Source of the DNA: an uncultured Lachnospiraceae bacterium
GTDB taxonomy: Bacteria > Bacillota > Clostridia > Lachnospirales > Lachnospiraceae
Assembly (NCBI GenBank): GCA_910578885.1
Contig: CAJTSH010000027.1
Span: forward strand, 1 to 44,984
Direction: 5' to 3'
DNA: 44,984 nt
The notes below the pieces were generated by a model that did not search any database, was not told the origin of the DNA, and worked only from the letters and a program-made list of their open reading frames with translations. Shown here in pieces: positions 1-8,062 of the stretch. The stretch's first letter is position 1; every line of letters begins with the position of its first letter. The position numbers and the translations under genes are program-made.

Positions 1-88
1 CGTATGAGTCACACCTGCCCCTGTTTAAGACCATCTATTTCCCGACAGCCCCTTTTCATACCTGCCTATCCTTTCCTGCCCGTATCGT

Positions 89-138
89 AAAACAGAAAGA
101 GAACACTTTGCAGCCTTCCCTGACCACAAAGCGTTCTC
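89..138 (-). terminator. Rho-independent terminator after carB
   Basis: Read on the minus strand, a 12-bp stem (arms 127-138 and 99-110, one G-T pair) is followed by a T-rich stretch at 89-98. It lies 26 bases past the carB stop and probably ends the carAB transcript. Positions 1-88 show no gene. Confidence 0.7.
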
Positions 139-163
139 CCTTTATCAACTTCTAAATCATCAT

Positions 164-3100
164 CTACGCATTCTTCACCTTCGCAATATCCACCAGAGTC
201 AGCTCTTCATTTGCATGCTCCAAACTGGTCGCCAGCGCATTCGCCGTATCCATTGCAGTAATACAATATACGCCTGTCTCGATCGCATTTCTGCGGATCA
301 AAAATCCGTCTCTGGATTTGTCGCCGTTTCCCTGCGTCGGCGTATCAATCACAAGGTCAATCTTATGTCCCAGAATCAAGTCCATGACATTCGGAGATTC
401 CTGCGTAATCTTGTTAATACGCAACGCATTCACTCCGTGCTCTTTCAAATATTTTGCGGTACTTCTCGTCGCATAAATCTTATAGCCAAGCGCTTCAAAG
501 CGTTTTGCAACGCCGACCGACTCCGGCTTGTCCGCATCCTTTACGGTCATAATCATCTGCTTATGCTTCGGCAGTGTGATGCCTGCGCCGAGGAATGCCT
601 TGTACAACGCTTCATTAAATGTCTTTCCGATTCCGAGGCACTCACCGGTGGACTTCATCTCCGGTCCAAGGCTGATTTCCGCTCCGCGCAGCTTCTCAAA
701 GGAGAATACCGGCATTTTAATTGCCACATAGTCTGCCTCTGGCGCCAGACCCGGCGTATAGCCCAGCTCCTTAATAGTCGTTCCAAGAATCACCTTTGTT
801 GCCAAATCCACAATCGGAATACCGGTCACCTTACTAATATACGGTACGGTTCTGGACGAACGGGGATTCACCTCAATGACATACACTTCTTCGTCCATAA
901 CAATAAACTGAATGTTAATCAGTCCAATGACATGAAGCGCTTTTGCCAGACGTCTGGTGTACTCTGTGAGGGTTTCCTTCACCTTCTCGCTGATGGTATT
1001 CGCCGGATAAACGGAAATACTGTCACCGGAATGGACGCCGGTCCGCTCAATATGCTCCATAATGCCCGGAATCAGAATATCCGCCCCGTCGCAAACCGCG
1101 TCTACTTCTATTTCCTTGCCCTGTAAATATTTATCAACTAAAATCGGATGATCCTGTGCAATCCGGTTGATAATTCCAATAAATTCCTCAATTTCCTCAT
1201 CATTAAATGCAATCTTCATGCCCTGTCCGCCAAGTACGTAGGAAGGACGCACCAGTACCGGATAGCCCAGACGGTTTGCGACCTCTTTCGCTTCCTCTGC
1301 GGTAAATACGGTTCCGCCTGCGGCTCTCGGAATCTCTGTCTCCTCCAGAATCTTATCGAACAGCTCACGGTCTTCTGCCGCATCAACGTCCTCTGCCTTG
1401 GTTCCAAGGATGGTAACCCCCATCTTCATCAGGCTTTCCGTCAGCTTAATCGCCGTCTGTCCGCCGAACTGCACCACTGCGCCGTCCGGTTTCTCAAAAC
1501 GCACAATGCTCTCCACATCCTCCGGCGTCAGCGGCTCAAAATACAATTTATCGGCAATATCGAAATCAGTGGAAACAGTCTCCGGATTATTATTGACAAT
1601 AATGGTTTCATAGCCTTCCTTGGAAAATGCCCATGTGCTGTGAACCGAACAATAATCAAACTCGATACCCTGTCCGATACGGATCGGACCGGAACCAAGG
1701 ACAAGAATCTTCTTTCTGTCATCCGTTTTCACCGCTTCGTTCTCGCTGCCAAAAACAGAATAGTAATATGGTGTGGAAGCCTCGAACTCTGCCGCACAGG
1801 TATCAACCATCTTAAACCCTGCAATAATATCATTTTCATACCGCATCTGTTTGATATCCGCCTCATCCCTGCCGGTAAGCGCAGCGATGACGTTGTCAGG
1901 AAATTCCAGACGTTTTGCTTCCTTCAGCAATTCCGGCGTCAGCTCCTGCTCCTTAAGCGCCTGCTCCATCTCTACCAAAATCGCAATTTTATCAATGAAC
2001 CAGATATCAATCTGGGAAATTTCATGAATCTTCTCATAGCTGATTCCCCGACGCAATGCTTCCGCAATACAGAAAATCCTTCTGTCATCCACAATCTCCA
2101 ATGCCTTCATCAACTCTTCATTGCTCAATTTATCAAAATCGTAAGCAATCAGGCAGTCCACGTGCTGCTCCAAGGAGCGGATTGCTTTCATCAGCGCACC
2201 CTCAAAGTTATTGCAGATACTCATGACCTCTCCGGTCGCCTTCATCTGCGTGGTAAGCGTCCGCTTTGCCGTAATGAACTTGTCAAACGGAAGTCTCGGA
2301 ATCTTTACAACGCAGTAATCCAGCATTGGCTCAAAGCTCGCATAAGTCTTGCCGGTAATCGCATTTTTGATTTCATCTAAGGTATATCCCAGCGCAATCT
2401 TTGCCGCCACCTTTGCAATCGGATATCCTGTTGCCTTCGATGCCAGCGCCGAAGAACGGCTCACACGCGGATTCACCTCAATTACACAGTATTCAAAAGT
2501 TTCCGGATGCAGTGCATACTGTACGTTACAGCCTCCGGTAATATTCAGTTCGGAAATAATATTGAGCGCAGAGGTACGCAGCATCTGATATTCCTTATCG
2601 CCCAAAGTCTGGGAAGGCGCTACTACGATAGAATCACCTGTATGCACACCGACCGGATCAATATTCTCCATGTTACATACCGTAATGCAGTTGCCGCCCG
2701 CATCACGCATTACCTCATACTCAATTTCCTTCCAGCCCGCAATACAGCGCTCTACCAGAACCTCACCGACACGGCTAAGGCGCAGTCCGTTGGACAAAAT
2801 ATCAATCAGCTCTGTTTCGTTGTGGGCGATTCCGCCGCCGCTTCCGCCCAAGGTATATGCTGGACGAAGTACGACCGGATAACCTATGGTATTGGTAAAT
2901 TTAATTCCGTCCTCTACATTATGAACGACTTCGGAAGCCGCGCAAGGCTCGCCAATCTTTTCCATCGTATCCTTAAACGCCTGACGATCCTCCGCCTTAT
3001 AAATAGTCTCCGCCGTCGTACCGATTAACTTTACTCCATGCTTCTCCAAAAAACCGGATTCCGCCAGTTCCATACCAAGATTCAAACCGGCCTGTCCGCC

Positions 3101-3370
3101 CAAGGTCGGCAGTACGCTGTCCGGCTTCTCTTTCAAGATAATCTGCTCTAAAACCTTTGCAGTTAACGGCTCAATATAAACCTCGTCTGCAATCTCCTTA
3201 TCCGTCATAATCGTTGCCGGATTGGAGTTCACGAGTACAACCTCAATCCCTTCTTCCTTTAAGGAGCGGCATGCCTGAGTTCCCGCATAGTCAAACTCTG
3301 CTGCCTGTCCGATGACGATAGGACCGGAACCAATCACTAATACTTTTTTAATCTCTTTATTTCTCGGCAT
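164..3370 (-). CDS. carB: Carbamoyl phosphate synthase large subunit
   Basis: Makes carbamoyl phosphate from bicarbonate, ammonia delivered by CarA, and two ATP, feeding pyrimidine and arginine synthesis in the cytoplasm. The 1068-residue length is normal for the family. Two homologous halves are visible, each opening with a nucleotide-binding loop (VIGSGPIVIGQ near residue 12 and VLGSGPIRIGQ near 560) and each carrying an ATP-grasp domain with an EVNPR motif. The last ~130 residues are the MGS-like allosteric domain, where UMP and ornithine act in characterised homologues. The ATG overlaps the carA stop by one base (TAATG), so translation is probably coupled. No damage is seen. Confidence 0.97.
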   Translation of the reverse strand: MPRNKEIKKVLVIGSGPIVIGQAAEFDYAGTQACRSLKEEGIEVVLVNSNPATIMTDKEIADEVYIEPLTAKVLEQIILKEKPDSVLPTLGGQAGLNLGMELAESGFLEKHGVKLIGTTAETIYKAEDRQAFKDTMEKIGEPCAASEVVHNVEDGIKFTNTIGYPVVLRPAYTLGGSGGGIAHNETELIDILSNGLRLSRVGEVLVERCIAGWKEIEYEVMRDAGGNCITVCNMENIDPVGVHTGDSIVVAPSQTLGDKEYQMLRTSALNIISELNITGGCNVQYALHPETFEYCVIEVNPRVSRSSALASKATGYPIAKVAAKIALGYTLDEIKNAITGKTYASFEPMLDYCVVKIPRLPFDKFITAKRTLTTQMKATGEVMSICNNFEGALMKAIRSLEQHVDCLIAYDFDKLSNEELMKALEIVDDRRIFCIAEALRRGISYEKIHEISQIDIWFIDKIAILVEMEQALKEQELTPELLKEAKRLEFPDNVIAALTGRDEADIKQMRYENDIIAGFKMVDTCAAEFEASTPYYYSVFGSENEAVKTDDRKKILVLGSGPIRIGQGIEFDYCSVHSTWAFSKEGYETIIVNNNPETVSTDFDIADKLYFEPLTPEDVESIVRFEKPDGAVVQFGGQTAIKLTESLMKMGVTILGTKAEDVDAAEDRELFDKILEETEIPRAAGGTVFTAEEAKEVANRLGYPVLVRPSYVLGGQGMKIAFNDEEIEEFIGIINRIAQDHPILVDKYLQGKEIEVDAVCDGADILIPGIMEHIERTGVHSGDSISVYPANTISEKVKETLTEYTRRLAKALHVIGLINIQFIVMDEEVYVIEVNPRSSRTVPYISKVTGIPIVDLATKVILGTTIKELGYTPGLAPEADYVAIKMPVFSFEKLRGAEISLGPEMKSTGECLGIGKTFNEALYKAFLGAGITLPKHKQMIMTVKDADKPESVGVAKRFEALGYKIYATRSTAKYLKEHGVNALRINKITQESPNVMDLILGHKIDLVIDTPTQGNGDKSRDGFLIRRNAIETGVYCITAMDTANALATSLEHANEELTLVDIAKVKNA

Positions 3371-4440
3371 TATTTATTCCCTCCCATCATTTCAATAAAC
3401 CGGTCAAACAGATATGCAGAATCCTGTGGTCCAGGACAAGCCTCCGGATGGAACTGTACGGTAAAAATGTTCTTCCCGACATACTCCAAACCTTCATTTG
3501 TTCCGTCGTTGACGTTGATAAATGCAGGTCTTGCAACGCCCTCGTCCAATCCTTCCGTATCCACCACATATCCATGATTCTGTGAGGAAATATATACCCG
3601 GTTGGTCTTCAAATCCTTCACCGGATGATTGCCTCCGCGATGGCCGTATTTCAGCTTATGGGTATCGGCTCCCGTTGCCAGCGCCATCAACTGATGCCCC
3701 AAGCAGATAGCAAAAATCGGCGTATCGGAATCATAGAGTTTTTTGATTTCTTTAATAATGTCCGCACATTCCTTCGGGTCCCCCGGTCCGTTGGAAAGCA
3801 TGATTCCGTCCGGGTTCTCCTTTAAAATTTCTTCCGCCGTGGTATGTGCCGGATAAATCGTCACTTCACAGCCTCTTTTATTTAAAGACTGGGCAATGTT
3901 GTTTTTTGCGCCCAAATCCAAAAGCGCTACTTTCTTTCCGTTTCCTTTTAATACTCGTTTCTCGGTGCAGGTAACTTTATCCACTACATTTCCCGTCTGA
4001 TACTCTTTTAAGCGGGGAAGGATTTCTTCTATACTATAATTCTCATCAGTGGTAATCATGCCGTTCATCGTACCCTTCTCACGGAGAATCTTTGTCAAGG
4101 CTCTGGTATCAATGCCTGCAATTCCCGGAATATCATGTTTTACAAGGAAATCCTGAATCGTTCCCTCGCAGCGGAAATTACTCGGCAATCTGGATAATTC
4201 TCTTACAATATATCCGTCTACCCACGGCTTCTCTGACTCCATGTCCGGCGTAATGCCATAATTGCCAATCAGAGGATATGTCATAACTACTGCCTGTCCC
4301 GCATAAGACGGATCCGTCAACACCTCCAAATAGCCAGTCATTGAGGTATTAAACACAATCTCACTGATGACTTCTCTCGCAGAACCAATGCTGATTCCGG
4401 TAAATTCCGTCCCGTCTTCGAGTATAAGAAACGCTTTCAT
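3370..4440 (-). CDS. carA: Carbamoyl phosphate synthase small subunit (glutaminase)
   Basis: Hydrolyses glutamine and channels ammonia to CarB. The 356 residues comprise the N-terminal CPSase small-chain domain (about 1-140) and a C-terminal class I glutamine amidotransferase domain. The nucleophile is Cys246 in ICLGHQLMA, and the His-Glu pair sits in VQFHPEA near the C-terminus. The ATG has a modest ribosome site (AGGTGA) five bases upstream. It is the first gene of carAB and overlaps carB by one base. No other pyr or arg biosynthesis gene is in the window, so which pathway controls it cannot be told from context. Confidence 0.97.
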   Translation of the reverse strand: MKAFLILEDGTEFTGISIGSAREVISEIVFNTSMTGYLEVLTDPSYAGQAVVMTYPLIGNYGITPDMESEKPWVDGYIVRELSRLPSNFRCEGTIQDFLVKHDIPGIAGIDTRALTKILREKGTMNGMITTDENYSIEEILPRLKEYQTGNVVDKVTCTEKRVLKGNGKKVALLDLGAKNNIAQSLNKRGCEVTIYPAHTTAEEILKENPDGIMLSNGPGDPKECADIIKEIKKLYDSDTPIFAICLGHQLMALATGADTHKLKYGHRGGNHPVKDLKTNRVYISSQNHGYVVDTEGLDEGVARPAFINVNDGTNEGLEYVGKNIFTVQFHPEACPGPQDSAYLFDRFIEMMGGNK

Positions 4441-4572
4441 TCGTTCACCTAGTCCTTTCCATCATTTCCTGATTTTTTCAAAAAAAAAAAATCATATTTT
4501 TTCTTTTTCCCTTTGTATATCCCGAATATACCCTGATTTTGCCGGGCGAAGCACATGCACTATGGGATTATA
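4441..4572 (-). promoter_or_regulatory. Structured carAB leader with candidate -10
   Basis: A TATAAT lies at 4567-4572 in minus orientation, without a convincing -35. Downstream are a small hairpin (arms 4515-4520 and 4526-4531), a purine-rich stretch, and a run of twelve T on the transcribed strand at 4480-4491. No PyrR-binding loop or T-box motif was recognised. The promoter call is weak; the T12 run and hairpin are directly visible. Confidence 0.35.
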
Positions 4573-4585
4573 CCCTGCATTGCAT

Positions 4586-4619
4586 GCGGGATTCTTTTGT
4601 CAGAAACACAAAATCCCGC
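4586..4619. repeat. GC-rich imperfect inverted repeat between MATE gene and carA
   Basis: Arms 4586-4600 and 4608-4619 form a 12-bp stem with a three-base bulge and a seven-base loop. It stands 28 bases past the MATE stop and just upstream of the candidate carA -10. No T tract follows on either strand, so it is not a textbook terminator. It may be a weak terminator for serS-MATE or an operator for carAB. Confidence 0.5.
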
Positions 4620-4646
4620 AACAATACCTAAATTGTAAAAAGTGTA

Positions 4647-6041
4647 TCATATCACAGAACTTTTTTCAACCTTTTTCTCTTCCATTTCTCGGATGGATTT
4701 GCGAAACTGGAAGGAAAAAAGCGTGACCGCAAATATAACTGATATAAAATCCGCTACCGGCTCTGCCAGATACACGGCAAATGTCTTATCCCGAAAAAAT
4801 AACGGCAGAGTATAGATAAGCGGAATCAAAAGAATAAACTTACGCATGACCGCCACAAGAATAGACGCCTTGGCATTCCCCAATGAAATGAAGGTCATCT
4901 GACATGCCGTCTGCGCCCCGAAGATACCCATTGCAGCAAGATAAATCCGAAGCGCCCACTCTGCAAATACAATCAGCTCTGTATCCGGTGTAAAAATCAT
5001 GGCAAACATCTGCGGGAACAGCATTGCTAAGATCCATAATATCATAGAATAGGAAAGGCACACAGTTATTAAGAGCCGGAAGGTCTTTTTTACCCGCTCT
5101 ACGTTTCCCGCCCCGAAATTATAGCTCGTTATCGGCTGCGCACCCTGCGTAAAGCCCTGCAGCGGCAGCATGGAAAACTGCATGATGCTGGTTAAAATCG
5201 TCATTGCTCCCACTGCGATATCTCCCCCATATTTCAGCAGGGAAGAATTGAAACAGACCATAATCACGCTTTCACTCGACTGCATGATAAACGGTGAAAC
5301 GCCCAGCGCAATACAAGGCAGAATAATCTTCGGATTCAGCCCCAGGTTCTTTTTCCGGATCCGAAGCACCGTCCTTTTCCCTGACAAAAATGCCAGCACC
5401 CATATTGTGGAAACCGACTGTGAGATTACCGTTGCCAATGCCGCCCCTCTCACCCCAAGATGAAATCCATAGATAAATACGGGATCCAGCGCAATATTAC
5501 AGACGGCGCCAATCAGCACGGAAAGCATTCCCGTTTTTGCAAATCCCTGCGCTGTAATAAAGGCATTCATGCCCAATGTCAACTGGACGAATACAGTTCC
5601 GATTGCATAGACCGCCATATAAGCAGACGCATAGTCAATCGTATTCTCACTTGCCCCAAAAAGCATTAGAAAATCCCGATTCCAGATCAAAAGTACCAAA
5701 GTCAGCACCGCAGATAAAATCAACTGCAATACCAGACAATTCCCCAGTATTTTCTCCGCACTATCCTTCTCGCCCCGTCCCATTGCTATGGACGCTCTCG
5801 GCGCTCCGCCCATGCTGACAAGCGCGGCAAAAGCTGATACAATCATAATCACCGGCATGCAGACGCCGACCCCGGTCAATGCCAGCGCCCCGTCTCCTGG
5901 CATATGCCCGATGTATACACGATCCACCAGATTATACAGCAAATTGATAATCTGTGCCGTAATCGCTGGAAGAGCCAGCCGGAATAAAAGCTTTCCGATT
6001 GGCTCGGTTCCCAGAAAATCATTCTCATTATTTTTATTCAT
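4647..6041 (-). CDS. MATE family multidrug efflux transporter
   Basis: A 464-residue integral membrane protein of the MatE superfamily (DinF/NorM-like branch), expected to export cationic drugs or metabolites using a Na+ or H+ gradient. The N-terminal half has the family pattern PIGKLLFRLALPAI followed by an NLVDRVYIGH segment. About twelve hydrophobic segments in two bundles follow, with the internal FNFGAG-like loop present as SYNFGAGN. The start follows the serS stop region by 12 bases, so it is probably co-transcribed with serS under the T-box. The substrate cannot be inferred. Confidence 0.9.
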   Translation of the reverse strand: MNKNNENDFLGTEPIGKLLFRLALPAITAQIINLLYNLVDRVYIGHMPGDGALALTGVGVCMPVIMIVSAFAALVSMGGAPRASIAMGRGEKDSAEKILGNCLVLQLILSAVLTLVLLIWNRDFLMLFGASENTIDYASAYMAVYAIGTVFVQLTLGMNAFITAQGFAKTGMLSVLIGAVCNIALDPVFIYGFHLGVRGAALATVISQSVSTIWVLAFLSGKRTVLRIRKKNLGLNPKIILPCIALGVSPFIMQSSESVIMVCFNSSLLKYGGDIAVGAMTILTSIMQFSMLPLQGFTQGAQPITSYNFGAGNVERVKKTFRLLITVCLSYSMILWILAMLFPQMFAMIFTPDTELIVFAEWALRIYLAAMGIFGAQTACQMTFISLGNAKASILVAVMRKFILLIPLIYTLPLFFRDKTFAVYLAEPVADFISVIFAVTLFSFQFRKSIREMEEKKVEKSSVI

Positions 6042-6053
6042 TCTACGACCTTC

Positions 6054-7340
6054 CTAATGCTTTGGCTCTAACATTGCTTTTTGACCCATATAAGGCTGCA
6101 GCGCCTGCGGAATACGGATACTTCCGTCCTCATTCAGGTTGTTCTCTAAAAATGCAATTAGCATACGGGGAGGCGCCACGACTGTATTATTCAGGGTATG
6201 TGCAAAATATTTGCCGTCCTTACCTCTCACACGGATTTTCAGCCGTCTTGCCTGTGCGTCTCCCAGATTGGAGCAGCTTCCCACCTCAAAATACTTCTTC
6301 TGTCTTGGGGACCATGCCTCTACGTCACAGGATTTTACCTTCAGGTCCGCCAGATCACCGGAGCAGCACTCCAGAGTACGCACCGGAACATCCAGACTTC
6401 GGAACAAATCCACCGTATTCTGCCAGAGCTTCTCATACCACATCTTAGACTCCTCCGGCTTGCAGACAACAATCATCTCCTGCTTCTCAAACTGATGGAT
6501 ACGGTAAACGCCCCTCTCCTCAATACCGTGCGCTCCCTTCTCTTTGCGGAAGCATGGGGAATAACTGGTCAGGGTATACGGCAGCTTCTCCTCATCATTG
6601 ATAGTGTCGATGAATTTACCAATCATGGAATGCTCACTGGTCCCGATCAAATATAAATCTTCGCCCTCAATCTTATACATCATAGCGTCCATTTCTTCAA
6701 AGCTCATTACGCCCGTAACCACGTTGCTTCGAATCATAAACGGCGGAACACAATAGGTAAATCCCCTGTCAATCATAAAATCTCTTGCATAGGAAATGAC
6801 TGCGGAATGCAGCCTTGCAATATCACCCATAAGATAATAAAAACCGTTTCCTGCAACCTTACCCGCTGCATCCAGATCAATCCCGTCAAAACGCTCCATA
6901 ATCTCCGTGTGGTACGGCACTTCAAATTCCGGAACAACCGGCTCACCGAATTTCTCAATCTCCACATTGCAGGAATCGTCCTTGCCAATCGGTACAGAAG
7001 GATCAATGATATTCGGAATCTTCATCATGATTTCCGTAACCTTCTCCGAAAATTCCTTCTCCTGCGCCTCAAGCTCCACAAGACGCTCAGCGTCTTTTGC
7101 CACCTGCGCCTTTAACGCCATTGCTTCTTCTTTTTTCCCTTCCTTCATCAATGCGCCAATCTGTTTGGAAATCGTATTCCTGTTTGCACGCAGCGCATCC
7201 GCTTCCTGTTTGGCTGCTCTCGACTTTTCGTCCAAAGCAATCACTTCATCTACCAGCGGCAGCTTGTGCTCCTGAAACTTGTTTTTCATGTTCTGCTTTA
7301 CAATTTCCGGGTTCTCCCGTAAAAACTTCAAATCAATCAT
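6054..7340 (-). CDS. serS: Seryl-tRNA synthetase
   Basis: Charges tRNA-Ser in the cytoplasm. The 428-residue length is normal. The N-terminal ~110 residues form the tRNA-binding antiparallel coiled coil (Lys/Glu-rich). The class II catalytic core follows with motif 2 in FRKEKGAHGIEERGVYRIHQ. The motif 3 region reads NNTVVAPPRMLIAFLENN; the usual bacterial form has a glycine-rich AVGR-type sequence before the invariant Arg, and here that Arg is kept after APP. A GGAGG ribosome site precedes the ATG. A T-box leader upstream supports control by uncharged tRNA-Ser. Confidence 0.96.
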   Translation of the reverse strand: MIDLKFLRENPEIVKQNMKNKFQEHKLPLVDEVIALDEKSRAAKQEADALRANRNTISKQIGALMKEGKKEEAMALKAQVAKDAERLVELEAQEKEFSEKVTEIMMKIPNIIDPSVPIGKDDSCNVEIEKFGEPVVPEFEVPYHTEIMERFDGIDLDAAGKVAGNGFYYLMGDIARLHSAVISYARDFMIDRGFTYCVPPFMIRSNVVTGVMSFEEMDAMMYKIEGEDLYLIGTSEHSMIGKFIDTINDEEKLPYTLTSYSPCFRKEKGAHGIEERGVYRIHQFEKQEMIVVCKPEESKMWYEKLWQNTVDLFRSLDVPVRTLECCSGDLADLKVKSCDVEAWSPRQKKYFEVGSCSNLGDAQARRLKIRVRGKDGKYFAHTLNNTVVAPPRMLIAFLENNLNEDGSIRIPQALQPYMGQKAMLEPKH

Positions 7341-7533
7341 TATCCTTTTCCTCCTGTATTATTGTGCCGATTGCTTTCAAGGGTATGCAAACATGTTCTT
7401 TCCGAATGATAGAACAAAGTGGGCAGGCCCACATCAACTCCCCATCCTCTCACTCTTGATGGGCTTGAACACTTTGCCGCGCCGAGTGCGGTCGCCTTAG
7501 CGACATGATACTTTTCGCACGAGTGCGCATAAT
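7341..7533 (-). other. Hairpin-rich segment of the serS leader downstream of the T-box
   Basis: About 190 bases between the T-box attenuator and serS hold no gene. Several short inverted repeats are packed together: GTGGGC/GCCCAC around 7420-7433, CCCATC/GATGGG at 7441-7463, GTCGC/GCGAC at 7491-7504 and CGCAC/GTGCG at 7516-7527. The base composition is clearly richer in GC than the AT-rich spacer beyond the T-box. It may be an inserted intergenic element or an RNA structure within the leader. Confidence 0.45.
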
Positions 7534-7607
7534 ATTTTTTATATCATAGGAAAGTCATAGACTTTAACACTTCACAGTAACAGGGTCTTTCCTATGATAT
7601 AAAAAAT
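7534..7607. repeat. Perfect 21-bp inverted repeat in serS leader
   Basis: Arms 7534-7554 and 7587-7607 are exact reverse complements separated by 32 bases. One arm contains the T run of the T-box terminator (7601-7606), so a read-through transcript could fold the former U tract into a long AU-rich stem. Confidence 0.85.
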
Positions 7608-7645
7608 CCTTCCATCCCATGCATCTTCTGCATGGGACGAAAGGA
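7601..7645 (-). terminator. T-box attenuator terminator of serS
   Basis: Minus-strand stem of 17 positions (arms 7629-7645 and 7607-7623, loop 7624-7628) followed by six T at 7601-7606. It lies directly downstream of the T-box sequence and is the expected premature terminator when tRNA-Ser is charged. Confidence 0.9.
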
Positions 7646-7853
7646 CATCCTTCCGCGTTGCCACCCTGCTTGCCAGATTCCGGTCCTGCACCGATATCAT
7701 CTGACCTCTTTTCCGTAAGATAAAGGTTACGAACCTTGCAGCTTTCACTGCCGGCTCCAGAAGTGGAATACCCGCTCTCTATTGTCGGTTCACACCAGCC
7801 ACCGACTCTCTGAAATAGTTATGCAGGCTTAGTTTCTGTCATACGCCGAACTC
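7608..7853 (-). promoter_or_regulatory. T-box riboswitch controlling serS
   Basis: Senses the aminoacylation state of a tRNA and lets transcription continue into serS when the tRNA is uncharged. The conserved T-box sequence (AGGGTGGCAACGCGG) is at 7653-7667, just before a terminator stem with which it can form the competing antiterminator. Upstream is a long Stem I region (about 7730-7835). A TCC serine triplet followed by A occurs in that region near 7768-7772 and is the best specifier candidate, but I could not fold it to confirm. The downstream gene independently supports serine specificity. Confidence 0.9.
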
Positions 7854-7860
7854 TTTTTGT

Positions 7861-7889
7861 ATTATAACGTGTTTTCATTATTTCTGCAA
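7861..7889 (-). promoter_or_regulatory. Promoter of the T-box/serS transcript
   Basis: Minus-strand TTGCAG (7884-7889), a 17-base spacer and a perfect TATAAT (7861-7866). Transcription would begin around 7854, right at the 5' end of the T-box. Confidence 0.75.
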
Positions 7890-8062
7890 GGTTCTTTTCT
7901 CTTGAATTTCCATATTAACCCACTTATTAGTTTCGAAAAAACTCAACGTATATTTCAATTCTATATTTTGTCACTTATTTTCCTGTTTTATTCAGAAATT
8001 TTCAGATCGGACAAGCAAAAAGGGGCTGTTGCCGTGAATAGTAACTAAACTTTCCAAAACTC
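7890..8062. other. AT-rich intergenic spacer with a half terminator-like sequence
   Basis: No gene. Around 8020-8035, minus-strand reading gives an AACAGCCCC-TTTTT sequence resembling the distal half of a terminator, but the matching GGGGCTG arm is absent. It follows the stop of the FN3-repeat gene and could be a decayed terminator. Confidence 0.3.

Noticed and set aside
215..1126. 303-codon plus-strand frame opposite carB
   Set aside because: Same reason: shadow frame created by codon bias of carB.
1148..2380. Long plus-strand reading frame (410 codons) opposite carB
   Set aside because: It is the antisense shadow of a highly conserved gene; its product is Cys/His/Arg-rich without recognisable motifs and it has no ribosome site.
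4586..4619. Strong rho-independent terminator after the MATE gene
   Set aside because: Stem is good but neither strand has a following T tract, so it was kept only as an inverted repeat.
8020..8040. Complete terminator after the FN3 gene
   Set aside because: Only one arm plus a T run is visible; no complementary arm was found.
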